A stretch of DNA of 64,000 nucleotides from Streptomyces viridochromogenes (lineage in GTDB: Bacteria; Actinomycetota; Actinomycetes; Streptomycetales; Streptomycetaceae): the NCBI RefSeq assembly GCF_001270495.1, contig NZ_LGUR01000197.1:31206-95205 (forward strand). The letters are read 5' to 3'. Under the pieces are notes generated by a model that was given only the letters and a program-made list of their open reading frames with translations, was not told the origin of the DNA and made no database searches. The first letter of the stretch is position 1, and every line of letters starts with the position of its first letter. Below, one piece after another: positions 10,532 to 17,751 of the stretch. The position numbers were made by a program, and so were the translations under genes.

Positions 10532-11068
10532 ATGACGCGAGCGCAACTGACGGATGACGAGTGGGAGTTCATCGAGCCGTACCTGACGATCGGCGAGTAC
10601 GGGCCCGTATCCCTCCCGGCTGCGGCAGCAGTTCGAGGGCGTGATCTGGCGGTTCCGTAGCGGTGCGCAGTGGCGGGAGATACCTGCGGAGTTCGGCGCC
10701 TGGTCCACGGTGCACAACCGGTTCCGGCAGTGGCGGGACGCCGGGGTCTTCGAGGCCCTGCTGGAGGGCATGATCGCCGAGGCGGCGAAGCGGGACGAGG
10801 TGGACTTGTCACTGGTCGGCGTGGACTCCACCACCGCAAGAGCCCACCACGACGCAGCCGGAGTGCAGCTGGGCGAGGGGGTCCTCGACGCCCTGGAGAA
10901 GGCCGCCGAGGAGGAGAAGCCCCGCTCAAAGGGGGCACCGAGGAGGAACAAGCCGGGCAAGAAGTCGAAGTTGATCCCGAACGAGCCGAACGCAACCGCG
11001 TCCGGCGATGCCGCAAACTCCGTCTGAAGGCCGCCCTGCTCGGCCGCTCGCGCGGCGGGCAGACCAGC
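10532..11068 (+). pseudogene. IS5-family transposase, frameshifted N-terminal part
   Basis: The ATG at 10532 starts MTRAQLTDDEWEFIEPYL, the normal beginning of an IS5-family transposase. A frameshift near 10600-10615 moves the frame to continue as RLRQQFEGVIWRFRSG and AQWREIPAEFG, then LSLVGVDSTTARAHHDAAG, where D is the first catalytic aspartate. A second frameshift near 10960-10985 leads into LRLKAALLGRSRGGQTSKVH, after which similarity stops abruptly at a junction with an IS481-type fragment. The catalytic domain's later part is missing, so the element is dead. Confidence 0.85.
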
Positions 11069-11250
11069 AAGGTCCACGACGCACCGGGCCAGACGCAGCC
11101 TGCCGGTCGGCGTCAGCGGGGCATTACGGTGGGACAACGAGGGCCTCCTGCGGTCGGCGGTAGATGTCGCAATCCACACCGAACCCAGAAGGCCCTCACC
11201 CCTTCAAGCACCCAGCACGCGTGTCACCAACGTCCCGGGACAGCACACCT
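11069..11250 (-). pseudogene. IS481-family transposase, 5' fragment with element end
   Basis: Read on the minus strand, the segment gives LSHRNAPLTPTGRLRLARC and then VVD, the usual N-terminus of IS481-family transposases, before running into the IS5 remnant at about 11069. The 11180-11250 part, ending in TGTGCTGTCCCGGGACG on the minus strand, is probably the element's terminal region. Only ~40 codons remain. Confidence 0.65.
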
Positions 11251-11268
11251 AGGGCTGCGCGGGTGATG

Positions 11269-11322
11269 GCTGCCGCTCACGGTCAAGAACGCCGCGCCTG
11301 CGCCCAGCGGGCACGCGCACTG
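11269..11322 (+). repeat. Direct repeat, right copy (putative att site)
   Basis: This copies the last 54 bases of the radical SAM gene (5004-5057) with two mismatches. Translated in the same frame it reads LPLTVKNAAPAPSGHAHW, so the original stop TGA is TGG here and the frame runs 7 codons further to a stop at 11341-11343. It marks the right edge of the accessory island and is probably the displaced original gene end. Confidence 0.85.
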
Positions 11323-11424
11323 GGAAAGGCGACGACGTTGATCCGGGAGGGCCCAGGCTCCGCAGGGCCGGCCTCGGCATCGAGGTCGAGTCGGGTCCCC
11401 GCCGGCAGAAGCTCGCGCGAGCGT

Positions 11425-11538
11425 ATGGCGCGGAGACTCGAACCGCTGCAGCCGGACGAGCCGGGAGCCGCGCTCGACGTGGGACCGGCCCCCGAGGTGA
11501 TCGCCGAGACGGCCGTGGCGCTGCTGCCGCGGCGATGA
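11425..11538 (+). pseudogene. Unrecognised short coding remnant
   Basis: A frame ending DVGPAPEVIAETAVALLPRR at 11538 has codon use like a real gene C-terminus (nearly every third position G or C). No start with a ribosome site is visible and the frame upstream merges into the right direct repeat. It may be the tail of a gene truncated when the island arrived, or chance coding potential. I do not recognise the family. Confidence 0.3.
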
Positions 11539-11545
11539 AGGACCT

Positions 11546-12583
11546 TCACCGATCCCTGTCGCCGTCGTGCGTTCCGGGCGCGGCCGCGGCCAGCCGGCCG
11601 GCCTCGCGGTCCAGCCAGTGGCGGCGCAGGGCCTCCAGGACGATCGAGACGTCGAAGGAGGTCACACCGGGGAGTTCGGCGAGGTCGTGGGTGAGGAAGT
11701 CGGCGAGGCCGCGTTCGTCGCGGAAGACGCCCTGGTGGACCACGCAGGAATGGCCCGCGGTGGTGGAGACGTAACGTGCCGAAGGGTGGGTGGAGAGGGC
11801 GGCGGCCACGTCCCTGATCGCGCCCGGGGCGACCGTGAGGGCCACCACCGCCTCCAGGGCGTAGCCGAGCAGGGCCGGTTCGATCTCCACGCGGGGGCGG
11901 ACCAGGCCGCGTTGGAGCAGGGACTGGGTGAGGCGGTAGGCCGTGGACCGGCCGATGGCCAGTCGGCGGGAGACCTGGGCGGCAGTCGTACGGCCGTCCA
12001 CGGCGAGCAGGCGCAGGGCGCGCAGCTCGTCGTCGGTGAGGGGATCCGGGGCGGTTGACGCGCTCGTGGGGGCGTCCTGTGCCGCGCGGGCGGTGAGGCG
12101 GTCGACCTGGTCGTCGGCCAGGCGGGGGAGGCGCCAGGCGTCGGACTTGGTGGTGGCGGACAGGACGAGTTCGGAGCGGGCCGAGCGGACGCCGGGGGTG
12201 GCGGGGATGCTCCGGGTCAGCAGGTCCCTGACGTCGGCCCGGTGCTCGGGGAGGACCGAGCAGTAGACGTCCGTCGTGCCGGCGGTGACGGCGACCAGGG
12301 TCGTGCCGGGCAACTCGGCGAGGCGACGGGCGACTTCGGGGGCACCGCCGGGTTCCGCCGTCACCCAGACGTGCCAGGGGTGGCCCTCGCCGGACACCGA
12401 CCAGTCGAGCTGGCCGATCACCCGTAGCAGGCGCTCCGACTCCAGCCGGGCCAGCCGGCGCCCCACCGTGCTCGCCGACACACCGAGCGCCTCCGCGAGC
12501 AGGCTCAGCGGGGCCCGCGGGGCGTGCTGGAGCGCGGCGACGAGATCGAGGTCGTCGTCGTCCAGGAATGACATGCCGTACAT
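11546..12583 (-). CDS. Lrp/AsnC-family regulator with two HTH-RAM units
   Basis: This 345-residue regulator carries two Lrp/AsnC modules in tandem. The first winged-helix HTH (~residues 5-60, LSLLAEALGVSASTVGRRL) is followed by a RAM-like ligand-binding domain (~70-145). A second HTH lies at ~183-230 (TTAAQVSRRLAIGRSTAYRL), with another RAM-like part to ~325. Classic Lrp proteins have one such unit and ~150 residues, so this is a covalent dimer-like form. It is divergent from the transporter gene at 12697 and probably controls the transporter-peptidase pair, responding to an amino acid or acyl-amino acid. The ATG at 12583 or the one at 12574 could be the start; neither has a strong ribosome site. 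Confidence 0.88.
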   Translation of the reverse strand: MYGMSFLDDDDLDLVAALQHAPRAPLSLLAEALGVSASTVGRRLARLESERLLRVIGQLDWSVSGEGHPWHVWVTAEPGGAPEVARRLAELPGTTLVAVTAGTTDVYCSVLPEHRADVRDLLTRSIPATPGVRSARSELVLSATTKSDAWRLPRLADDQVDRLTARAAQDAPTSASTAPDPLTDDELRALRLLAVDGRTTAAQVSRRLAIGRSTAYRLTQSLLQRGLVRPRVEIEPALLGYALEAVVALTVAPGAIRDVAAALSTHPSARYVSTTAGHSCVVHQGVFRDERGLADFLTHDLAELPGVTSFDVSIVLEALRRHWLDREAGRLAAAAPGTHDGDRDR

Positions 12584-12632
12584 GGTCGTACATCCAGTCT
12601 CAGACCGAATCTGTCAGGGCGCGGATTCCCGT

Positions 12633-12645
12633 GAACGATACGTTC
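12633..12645. promoter_or_regulatory. Palindromic operator candidate between regulator and transporter
   Basis: GAACG and CGTTC arms separated by ATA lie in the 113-bp divergent region, 50 bp from both start codons. It is the best candidate binding site for the Lrp-type regulator. No footprint-level evidence can be drawn from sequence alone. Confidence 0.4.
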
Positions 12646-12696
12646 GAAATTGGCGCGCTCCTTGCATGAATTCCTCAAGTGGGTAGTCAATGGAGG

Positions 12697-14268
12697 GTGG
12701 CTTCCAACCAGACCACCGAACAGGCCCCGCTCACCGGGCTGATGGCCCTGCTGGTGCGCATCGAGCGACTGGGCAACAAACTCCCCCACCCCTTCTGGCT
12801 GTTCGGCGTGCTCAGCGTCGTACTCGCCCTCGTCAGCTGGGCGTTGTCCGCCGCCGGTGCCTCCGCGCTGAACCCCGCCAGCGGCAAGACCGTCACCGTC
12901 CACAGCCTCGTCTCGGGCGACGGGCTGCGGATGATGATCAACGACGCGGTGACGAACTACGCCACCTTCCCGCCGCTCGGCACGATCCTGGTCGTCATGC
13001 TCGGCGTGGCCGTCGCCGACCGCTCGGGCATGCTTCCGGCGATGCTGCGGGGCGCGGTCGCCCGGGTCCCGGCCCGATGGCTGACGTTCACGCTGGCGTT
13101 CACCGCGATGGTCGCGCACGCCGCCTCCGACGCGGCCTATGTGGTGCTGGTGCCGCTCGGCGCGCTGGCCTTCAAGGCCGTGGGACGCAGCCCCATGCTC
13201 GGCGCGGTGGTGGCGTTCGTGTCGGTGTCCGCCGGGTACGACGCGAGCCCGCTGGTCACCCCCACGGACGCCGTGCTCGCCGGGCTCACCACCGCCGCGG
13301 CGCAGACCGTCGACCCGGGCTATGTGGTCAACCCGCTGTCCAACTACTTCTTCTCCATCGGGTCCTCGGTGGTGCTCGCCGCCGTCATCACGGTCGTCAC
13401 CGAGAAGGTCATAGCCCGGCGGGTGGCGGCCATGCCGGACGAGCCCGAGCCGGGGGACCAGGACGCCCCCGATGCCCACGACGCGGCCGGCTCCCCGGCG
13501 TCCCTGACCCTCGGCGCCGACGAACGGCGCGGGCTGCGCAACGCGGGACTCGCGCTGCTCGCGTACGTCGTGGTCGTCGTCGCGGCGATGGTCCCGGTCT
13601 CCTCGCCGCTGCGGGGCGAGGGCGGCAGCATCGTGCAGTCCCCGGTGCTGACCGGCATCGCGGTCGTGCTCGCGGTGGCGTTCCTGATCGCCGGCGCGGT
13701 CCACGGACGGGCCGTGGGCACCGTGCGCAGCGGCCGGGACATCCCCGACCACATGGCGAAGGGGCTGCGCGAGATGGCCCCGATCCTGGTGCTGTTCTTC
13801 GCGATCTCCCAGTTCCTGGCCTATTTCAAGTGGACCGGAGTCGGCGAGGTCATGGCGATCCGGGGCGCCGACCTGCTCAAGTCGGCCGGTATCACCGGAC
13901 CGTGGGCCTTCCTGGGCATCCTGCTCGTCTGCACGCTGATCAACCTGCTGGTCACCAGCGGCTCCGCCCAGTGGGCCCTGGTCGGCCCGGTGTTCGTGCC
14001 GATGTTCATGCTCCTCGACATCCCGCCCGAGGTGACCCAGGCGGTCTACCGCATCGCCGACTCCTGCACCAACGCGGCGACCCCGATGAGCGCCTACTTC
14101 GTCATGACCCTGGGCGTCGTCCAGCGGTACCGCCGCTCGGCCGGCATCGGCACGCTGCTGTCCCTGACCCTGCCGCTGTGCCTGACCATGCTGGCGGCCT
14201 GGACGCTGTTGTTCTACGCCTGGTGGGCACTCGGCATACCGCTGGGACCGGGAGTCCCCGTCCGCTGA
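12697..14268 (+). CDS. AbgT-family transporter (p-aminobenzoyl-glutamate type)
   Basis: This 523-residue inner-membrane protein has about a dozen hydrophobic segments. The AbgT-family hallmarks are the N-terminal RIERLGNKLPHPFWLFG, the AASDAAYVVLVPLG helix, the YDASPLVTPTDAVLAGLT hairpin and a late TSGSAQWALVGPVFVPMFMLL re-entrant segment. AbgT members carry p-aminobenzoyl-glutamate or export sulfonamides, and the adjacent M20 peptidase favours uptake and cleavage of an acyl-glutamate. A GTG at 12697 fits the usual family N-terminus; a GTG at 12679 is in frame but adds six atypical residues, and neither has a well-spaced ribosome site. It is followed 38 bases later by the peptidase gene, so the two are probably co-transcribed. 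Confidence 0.88.
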   Translation: MASNQTTEQAPLTGLMALLVRIERLGNKLPHPFWLFGVLSVVLALVSWALSAAGASALNPASGKTVTVHSLVSGDGLRMMINDAVTNYATFPPLGTILVVMLGVAVADRSGMLPAMLRGAVARVPARWLTFTLAFTAMVAHAASDAAYVVLVPLGALAFKAVGRSPMLGAVVAFVSVSAGYDASPLVTPTDAVLAGLTTAAAQTVDPGYVVNPLSNYFFSIGSSVVLAAVITVVTEKVIARRVAAMPDEPEPGDQDAPDAHDAAGSPASLTLGADERRGLRNAGLALLAYVVVVVAAMVPVSSPLRGEGGSIVQSPVLTGIAVVLAVAFLIAGAVHGRAVGTVRSGRDIPDHMAKGLREMAPILVLFFAISQFLAYFKWTGVGEVMAIRGADLLKSAGITGPWAFLGILLVCTLINLLVTSGSAQWALVGPVFVPMFMLLDIPPEVTQAVYRIADSCTNAATPMSAYFVMTLGVVQRYRRSAGIGTLLSLTLPLCLTMLAAWTLLFYAWWALGIPLGPGVPVR

Positions 14269-14306
14269 CCGCCGTCGCCGTCACGTCCGTATGAGGAGAG
14301 CCGCCT

Positions 14307-15461
14307 GTGTCGCCGCGCCGTATCGAGTCCCTGGCCCGCACCGCCCTGCCCGAGATCACCGACGACCTGCGCACGCTGGTCGAGCTGGAAACCCCCAGCC
14401 ACGACAAGGAGTTGCTGAACCAGGGCCTGGCGGCCGTCGAGCGGTGGACACACCGGCGGCTCGGCCCGCCCGACCGGGTACGACGCCATGACGGCGGCCC
14501 GCACGGCGACATGCTGGAGCTGCTGTACACGGGAACGGCCGAGGCGACCGTGCTGGTGCTGTGCCACTACGACACCGTGTGGCCGGCCGGCACCCTCGCC
14601 GAGTGGCCGTTCCGGGTGACCGGCGACGGCTCGGCGAGCGGGCCGGGCGCGTTCGACATGAAGTGCGGCCTGGTGCAGGCCGTGTGGGCGCTGCGGCTGC
14701 TGCGCGAGCTGGACCTCCCGCGCCCCGCGGTACGGCTGTTCCTCAACGGCGACGAGGAGATCGGCAGCCCCGCCTCCCGCCCGCACATCGAGCGGCTGAG
14801 CGAGGACGCGGCCGCCACGCTGGTGTGCGAGGCGTCGGCCGGGCCGGAGGGGGCCCTGAAGACGTCCCGTAAGGGCGTCGGGCTGTTCGAGGTGACGGTG
14901 GAGGGCGTGGAGGCACACGCGGGTCTCGACCCCTACGCGGGCGCGAGCGCCGTGCACGCCCTCGCCGAACTGGTCACCCGGATCGCCGCCCTGGGCGCCC
15001 CGGAGCGCGGCACGACCGTCAACGTCGGCGTGATCAGCGGCGGCACGGGCACCAACGTCATCGCCGGGCACGCCCACTGCGGCATCGACGTACGCATCGC
15101 CGTGCCCGCCGAGGCGGCCCGCATCGACGCCGCGCTGGCCGCCCTGCGCCCCGCCGACCCGCGCGTCCGGGTCACCGTCTCCGGCGGCTGGAACCGCCCG
15201 CCCATGGTGCCCCACCCCGGCTCCCAGCTCCTCTTCAAACAGGCGCAGTCGATCGCCGGCGAGCTCGGGTGGAGGGCCGCCGAGACCTCCGTGGGCGGAG
15301 CGAGCGACGGCAATTTCGTCGCCGCGCTCGGCCGGCCCGTCCTGGACGGCCTGGGCGCCGTCGGCGGCGGCGCCCACGCCCGCCACGAGCACGTCCTGCT
15401 GGACCACCTTCCGTCGCGTACGGCGCTGCTGGCGGGGCTGCTCATGGTGCACGCGGAGTAG
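14307..15461 (+). CDS. M20-family metallopeptidase (glutamate carboxypeptidase type)
   Basis: This 384-residue cytoplasmic zinc peptidase resembles carboxypeptidase G2, which removes glutamate from folate-like or p-aminobenzoyl compounds. Metal and catalytic residues are in place: HYDTV near residue 87, the bridging Asp in GAFDMKCG near 117, NGDEEIGS near 149 and the late ARHEHV histidine. The dimerisation insert lies between ~185 and 290. The GTG start at 14307 has GAGGAG 9 bases upstream. With the AbgT transporter directly before it, the likely job is to take up and hydrolyse an N-acyl-glutamate. The exact substrate cannot be read from the sequence. Confidence 0.88.
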   Translation: MSPRRIESLARTALPEITDDLRTLVELETPSHDKELLNQGLAAVERWTHRRLGPPDRVRRHDGGPHGDMLELLYTGTAEATVLVLCHYDTVWPAGTLAEWPFRVTGDGSASGPGAFDMKCGLVQAVWALRLLRELDLPRPAVRLFLNGDEEIGSPASRPHIERLSEDAAATLVCEASAGPEGALKTSRKGVGLFEVTVEGVEAHAGLDPYAGASAVHALAELVTRIAALGAPERGTTVNVGVISGGTGTNVIAGHAHCGIDVRIAVPAEAARIDAALAALRPADPRVRVTVSGGWNRPPMVPHPGSQLLFKQAQSIAGELGWRAAETSVGGASDGNFVAALGRPVLDGLGAVGGGAHARHEHVLLDHLPSRTALLAGLLMVHAE

Positions 15462-15544
15462 CTGCTCACGGCGTACGCGCAGGAGTTGCCGGATCGTGTC
15501 CCCGACCTGCATCCGAGCGGCCCGTTCCGCGCGTCTACGACGGT

Positions 15545-16660
15545 ATGGATCTCGAAAAACCGCCACCACCGCCGCGCCGGGAACCCGAAGGGTGCCTGGT
15601 GGTCGCGATCCGCGTTCCGGTACGGATCGTCGTGCTCGTGCTGGTCGTGCCGGTGCGGATGGTGTGGGACGCGCTCGTCGTCGCCGGGCGCTTCCTGAAC
15701 GACACGGTGCTCCGCCCGGTGGGGCGGGCACTGCTGTGGCTCGGCCGGGCGGTGTTCGTGTGGCCGTTCGTGGCGCTGTGGCGGTACGTCGTGGTGCCCC
15801 TGGCGAAGGCGCTCGCCTGGCTGGGGAACATGCTCCTCGTCGTCCCCGCGGTGTGGCTGTACCGCTACCTCCTGACACCGCTGGGGCACGCGTGCGCGTG
15901 GCTGGCGCACGGGATCGGGGCCGGTCTGGGCTGGCTCTACGCGCGCGTGCTCACCCCGATCGGGCATGCGGTGATGTGGGTCCTGCGAGGGCTCGGCGCC
16001 GTGCTCGCCGCCATCGGACTCGGCATCTTCGGCGTCGTGGCGTGGCTGGTGCGGTATCTCCTCGTCGTCCCCGCCCGGTGGGTGTACGAGTGGATCCTCG
16101 CGCCGGTCGGGCGGGCGATCGCCTGGTGCGCAAGGGGCCTCGTGTGGCTCGTGAGCATGATCGCCACCGGGATCGGGATCGCGCTGTACTGGACCGCCCG
16201 CGTGCTGTTCGTGCTGCCCGCGCTGGGTCTGTACCGGTGGGTCCTCGCCCCCGTCGGCCGCGTGCTCGCCGTCGTCGGCAGGGAGCTCCGGGACGCGCTC
16301 GGGCACGCGTGGCGGGTCGCCGGGCGGATCTCGCTCGCCTTCGGACGGTTCCTCGTCAAGCTCTTCCGATGGACCTTCGTGGAGCCGGTGCGGTGGGTGT
16401 ACCGGACGGTGCTCACGCCGGTCGGGCATGTCGTCCGGGACGCCGTGCTGCGGCCCGTCGCCGAGGCCGCCCGCAGTGTGGGACGCGCCACCCGGCAGGC
16501 CCTCACCGCCGCCCGCGAGTCCGTACGGCAGGCGCGGGCCGACTTCCGGCGGATGCTCTTCGGGGAGCAGAAGGAACGGGAAATGGAGGCCGTGCGGGAA
16601 CCTCGGCGCCGCGAGACACGTACTCTTGGTAGCAGTACGACCGCTCTCACGAAGGACTGA
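15545..16660 (+). CDS. Repetitive multi-pass membrane protein of unknown function
   Basis: This 371-residue protein has a short Pro-rich N-terminus (MDLEKPPPPP), about eight hydrophobic segments and a basic C-terminal helix (~310-360). The membrane part is internally repetitive: blocks of the form (L/I)xPxG(H/R)AxxW, each followed by a hydrophobic helix and a W-x-Y-x-x-(V/L)L turn, recur about every 40 residues. I do not recognise a named family. It probably shares a transcript with the DUF2344 gene, whose proposed start lies 7 bases after this stop. The ATG at 15545 is the only in-frame start before the first helix; no good ribosome site is evident. Confidence 0.75.
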   Translation: MDLEKPPPPPRREPEGCLVVAIRVPVRIVVLVLVVPVRMVWDALVVAGRFLNDTVLRPVGRALLWLGRAVFVWPFVALWRYVVVPLAKALAWLGNMLLVVPAVWLYRYLLTPLGHACAWLAHGIGAGLGWLYARVLTPIGHAVMWVLRGLGAVLAAIGLGIFGVVAWLVRYLLVVPARWVYEWILAPVGRAIAWCARGLVWLVSMIATGIGIALYWTARVLFVLPALGLYRWVLAPVGRVLAVVGRELRDALGHAWRVAGRISLAFGRFLVKLFRWTFVEPVRWVYRTVLTPVGHVVRDAVLRPVAEAARSVGRATRQALTAARESVRQARADFRRMLFGEQKEREMEAVREPRRRETRTLGSSTTALTKD

Positions 16661-16666
16661 ACGACA

Positions 16667-17491
16667 CTGGGCAAGCGACAGCCCGAAGGCCCGCCGCCCG
16701 CACCCGCGGTGCAGCGCATCCGACTGCGCTACACCAAGCGCGGCCGCCTCCGGTTCACCAGCCACCGTGACTTCCAGCGCGCCTTCGAGCGTGCGCTGCG
16801 CCGTGCCGAGGTGCCGATGGCGTACTCGGCGGGGTTCACGCCACATCCGAAGGTGTCGTACGCCAATGCCGCACCCACCGGCACGGGCAGTGAGGCGGAG
16901 TACCTGGAGATCGCGCTCACCGAGGCGCGCGATCCGGAGCAGTTGAGGGTGCTCCTCGACGAGTCGATGCCCACCGGGCTCGATGTCGTCGAGTCGGTCG
17001 AGGCCCGGACCTCCGGGCTCGCGGACCGGCTCACGGCGTCCGTCTGGGAGCTGCGGCTCGACGGCGTGGACCCGGCCGAGGCCGAACGCGCGATCGCCGC
17101 CTTCAACGCCGCCGAGGCCGTCGAGGTCCAGCGCATGACGAAGAACGGCGTGCGCACTTTCGACGCCCGTCCGGCGGTCGTCCACCTGGAAAGCACCGAC
17201 GGAACGGAAACGCACAGTTCGGCAGCTGATAGGCCGACCGACCAGCCCTGTGCGATACTGCGGCTGGTTGTTCGGCACGTGACGCCTGCCGTACGACCCG
17301 ACGACGTCCTGTCCGGTCTCCGCGCCGTGGCCGACCTGGCGCCGCCGGTCCCCGCAGCGGTGACCAGGCTGGCGCAGGGGCTGTTCGATGAAGAGACCGG
17401 CACGGTGACCGACCCGCTCGCGCCCGACCGCGAGGCAGCGACGGCCCCACCCAAGGCCGAGACCGCTGCCGCCGCGACGGCGCCGGCGTAA
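16667..17491 (+). CDS. DUF2344 (TIGR03936) family protein
   Basis: This family is coded next to or fused with the B12-type radical SAM protein in many bacteria and may assist its RNA-related reaction; the function is unproven. The conserved core starts QRIRLRYTKRGRLRFTSHRD and includes RRAEVPMAYSAGFTPHPKVSY. The C-terminus is a variable Ala/Glu/Pro tail. The first standard start is GTG at 16709 (260 residues), directly at the core. A CTG at 16667, with AAGGA 10 bases upstream, would give an N-terminus LGKRQPEGPPPAPA that I recall from relatives, so a CTG start is proposed. The partner radical SAM gene is 11.6 kb upstream because of the inserted segments. Confidence 0.85.
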   Translation: MGKRQPEGPPPAPAVQRIRLRYTKRGRLRFTSHRDFQRAFERALRRAEVPMAYSAGFTPHPKVSYANAAPTGTGSEAEYLEIALTEARDPEQLRVLLDESMPTGLDVVESVEARTSGLADRLTASVWELRLDGVDPAEAERAIAAFNAAEAVEVQRMTKNGVRTFDARPAVVHLESTDGTETHSSAADRPTDQPCAILRLVVRHVTPAVRPDDVLSGLRAVADLAPPVPAAVTRLAQGLFDEETGTVTDPLAPDREAATAPPKAETAAAATAPA

Positions 17492-17585
17492 GGAAGGTTC
17501 CGTAGGGACGGACGTCGAAGCGCCGCCCTCGTACTCGGGAGCCACCTGGGTCGGGCAGCGCACCGACCAGAAGACTTTCGCCAGG

Positions 17586-17606
17586 CCGTACGCATTCGGC
17601 GTACGG
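17586..17606 (+). promoter_or_regulatory. Hairpin in the RNase E/G leader
   Basis: Eight-base arms CCGTACGC and GCGTACGG enclose a 5-base loop, 146 bases before the rne start. RNase E of other bacteria is controlled through hairpins in its own 5' leader, so a similar role is possible. The rest of the 260-base leader shows nothing else distinct. Confidence 0.4.
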
Positions 17607-17751
17607 AACCGGCGAGACAGGACACAGAGAGCTCCCGTGCGGCGCCCGCGCCCCGGACGGCGGCAGTCGCGCAACGCGCGAGCCGCGGACGTCACCGGCA
17701 TACCGCCGGACCAGGCGCGGCGCCCGGGAGCCTGACGGGAGAAACGCCCGC

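Noticed and set aside
10514..11179. A 221-residue minus-strand gene across the IS fragments
   Set aside because: Only its first ~40 residues resemble a transposase (IS481 type); the rest is antisense to the IS5 remnant.
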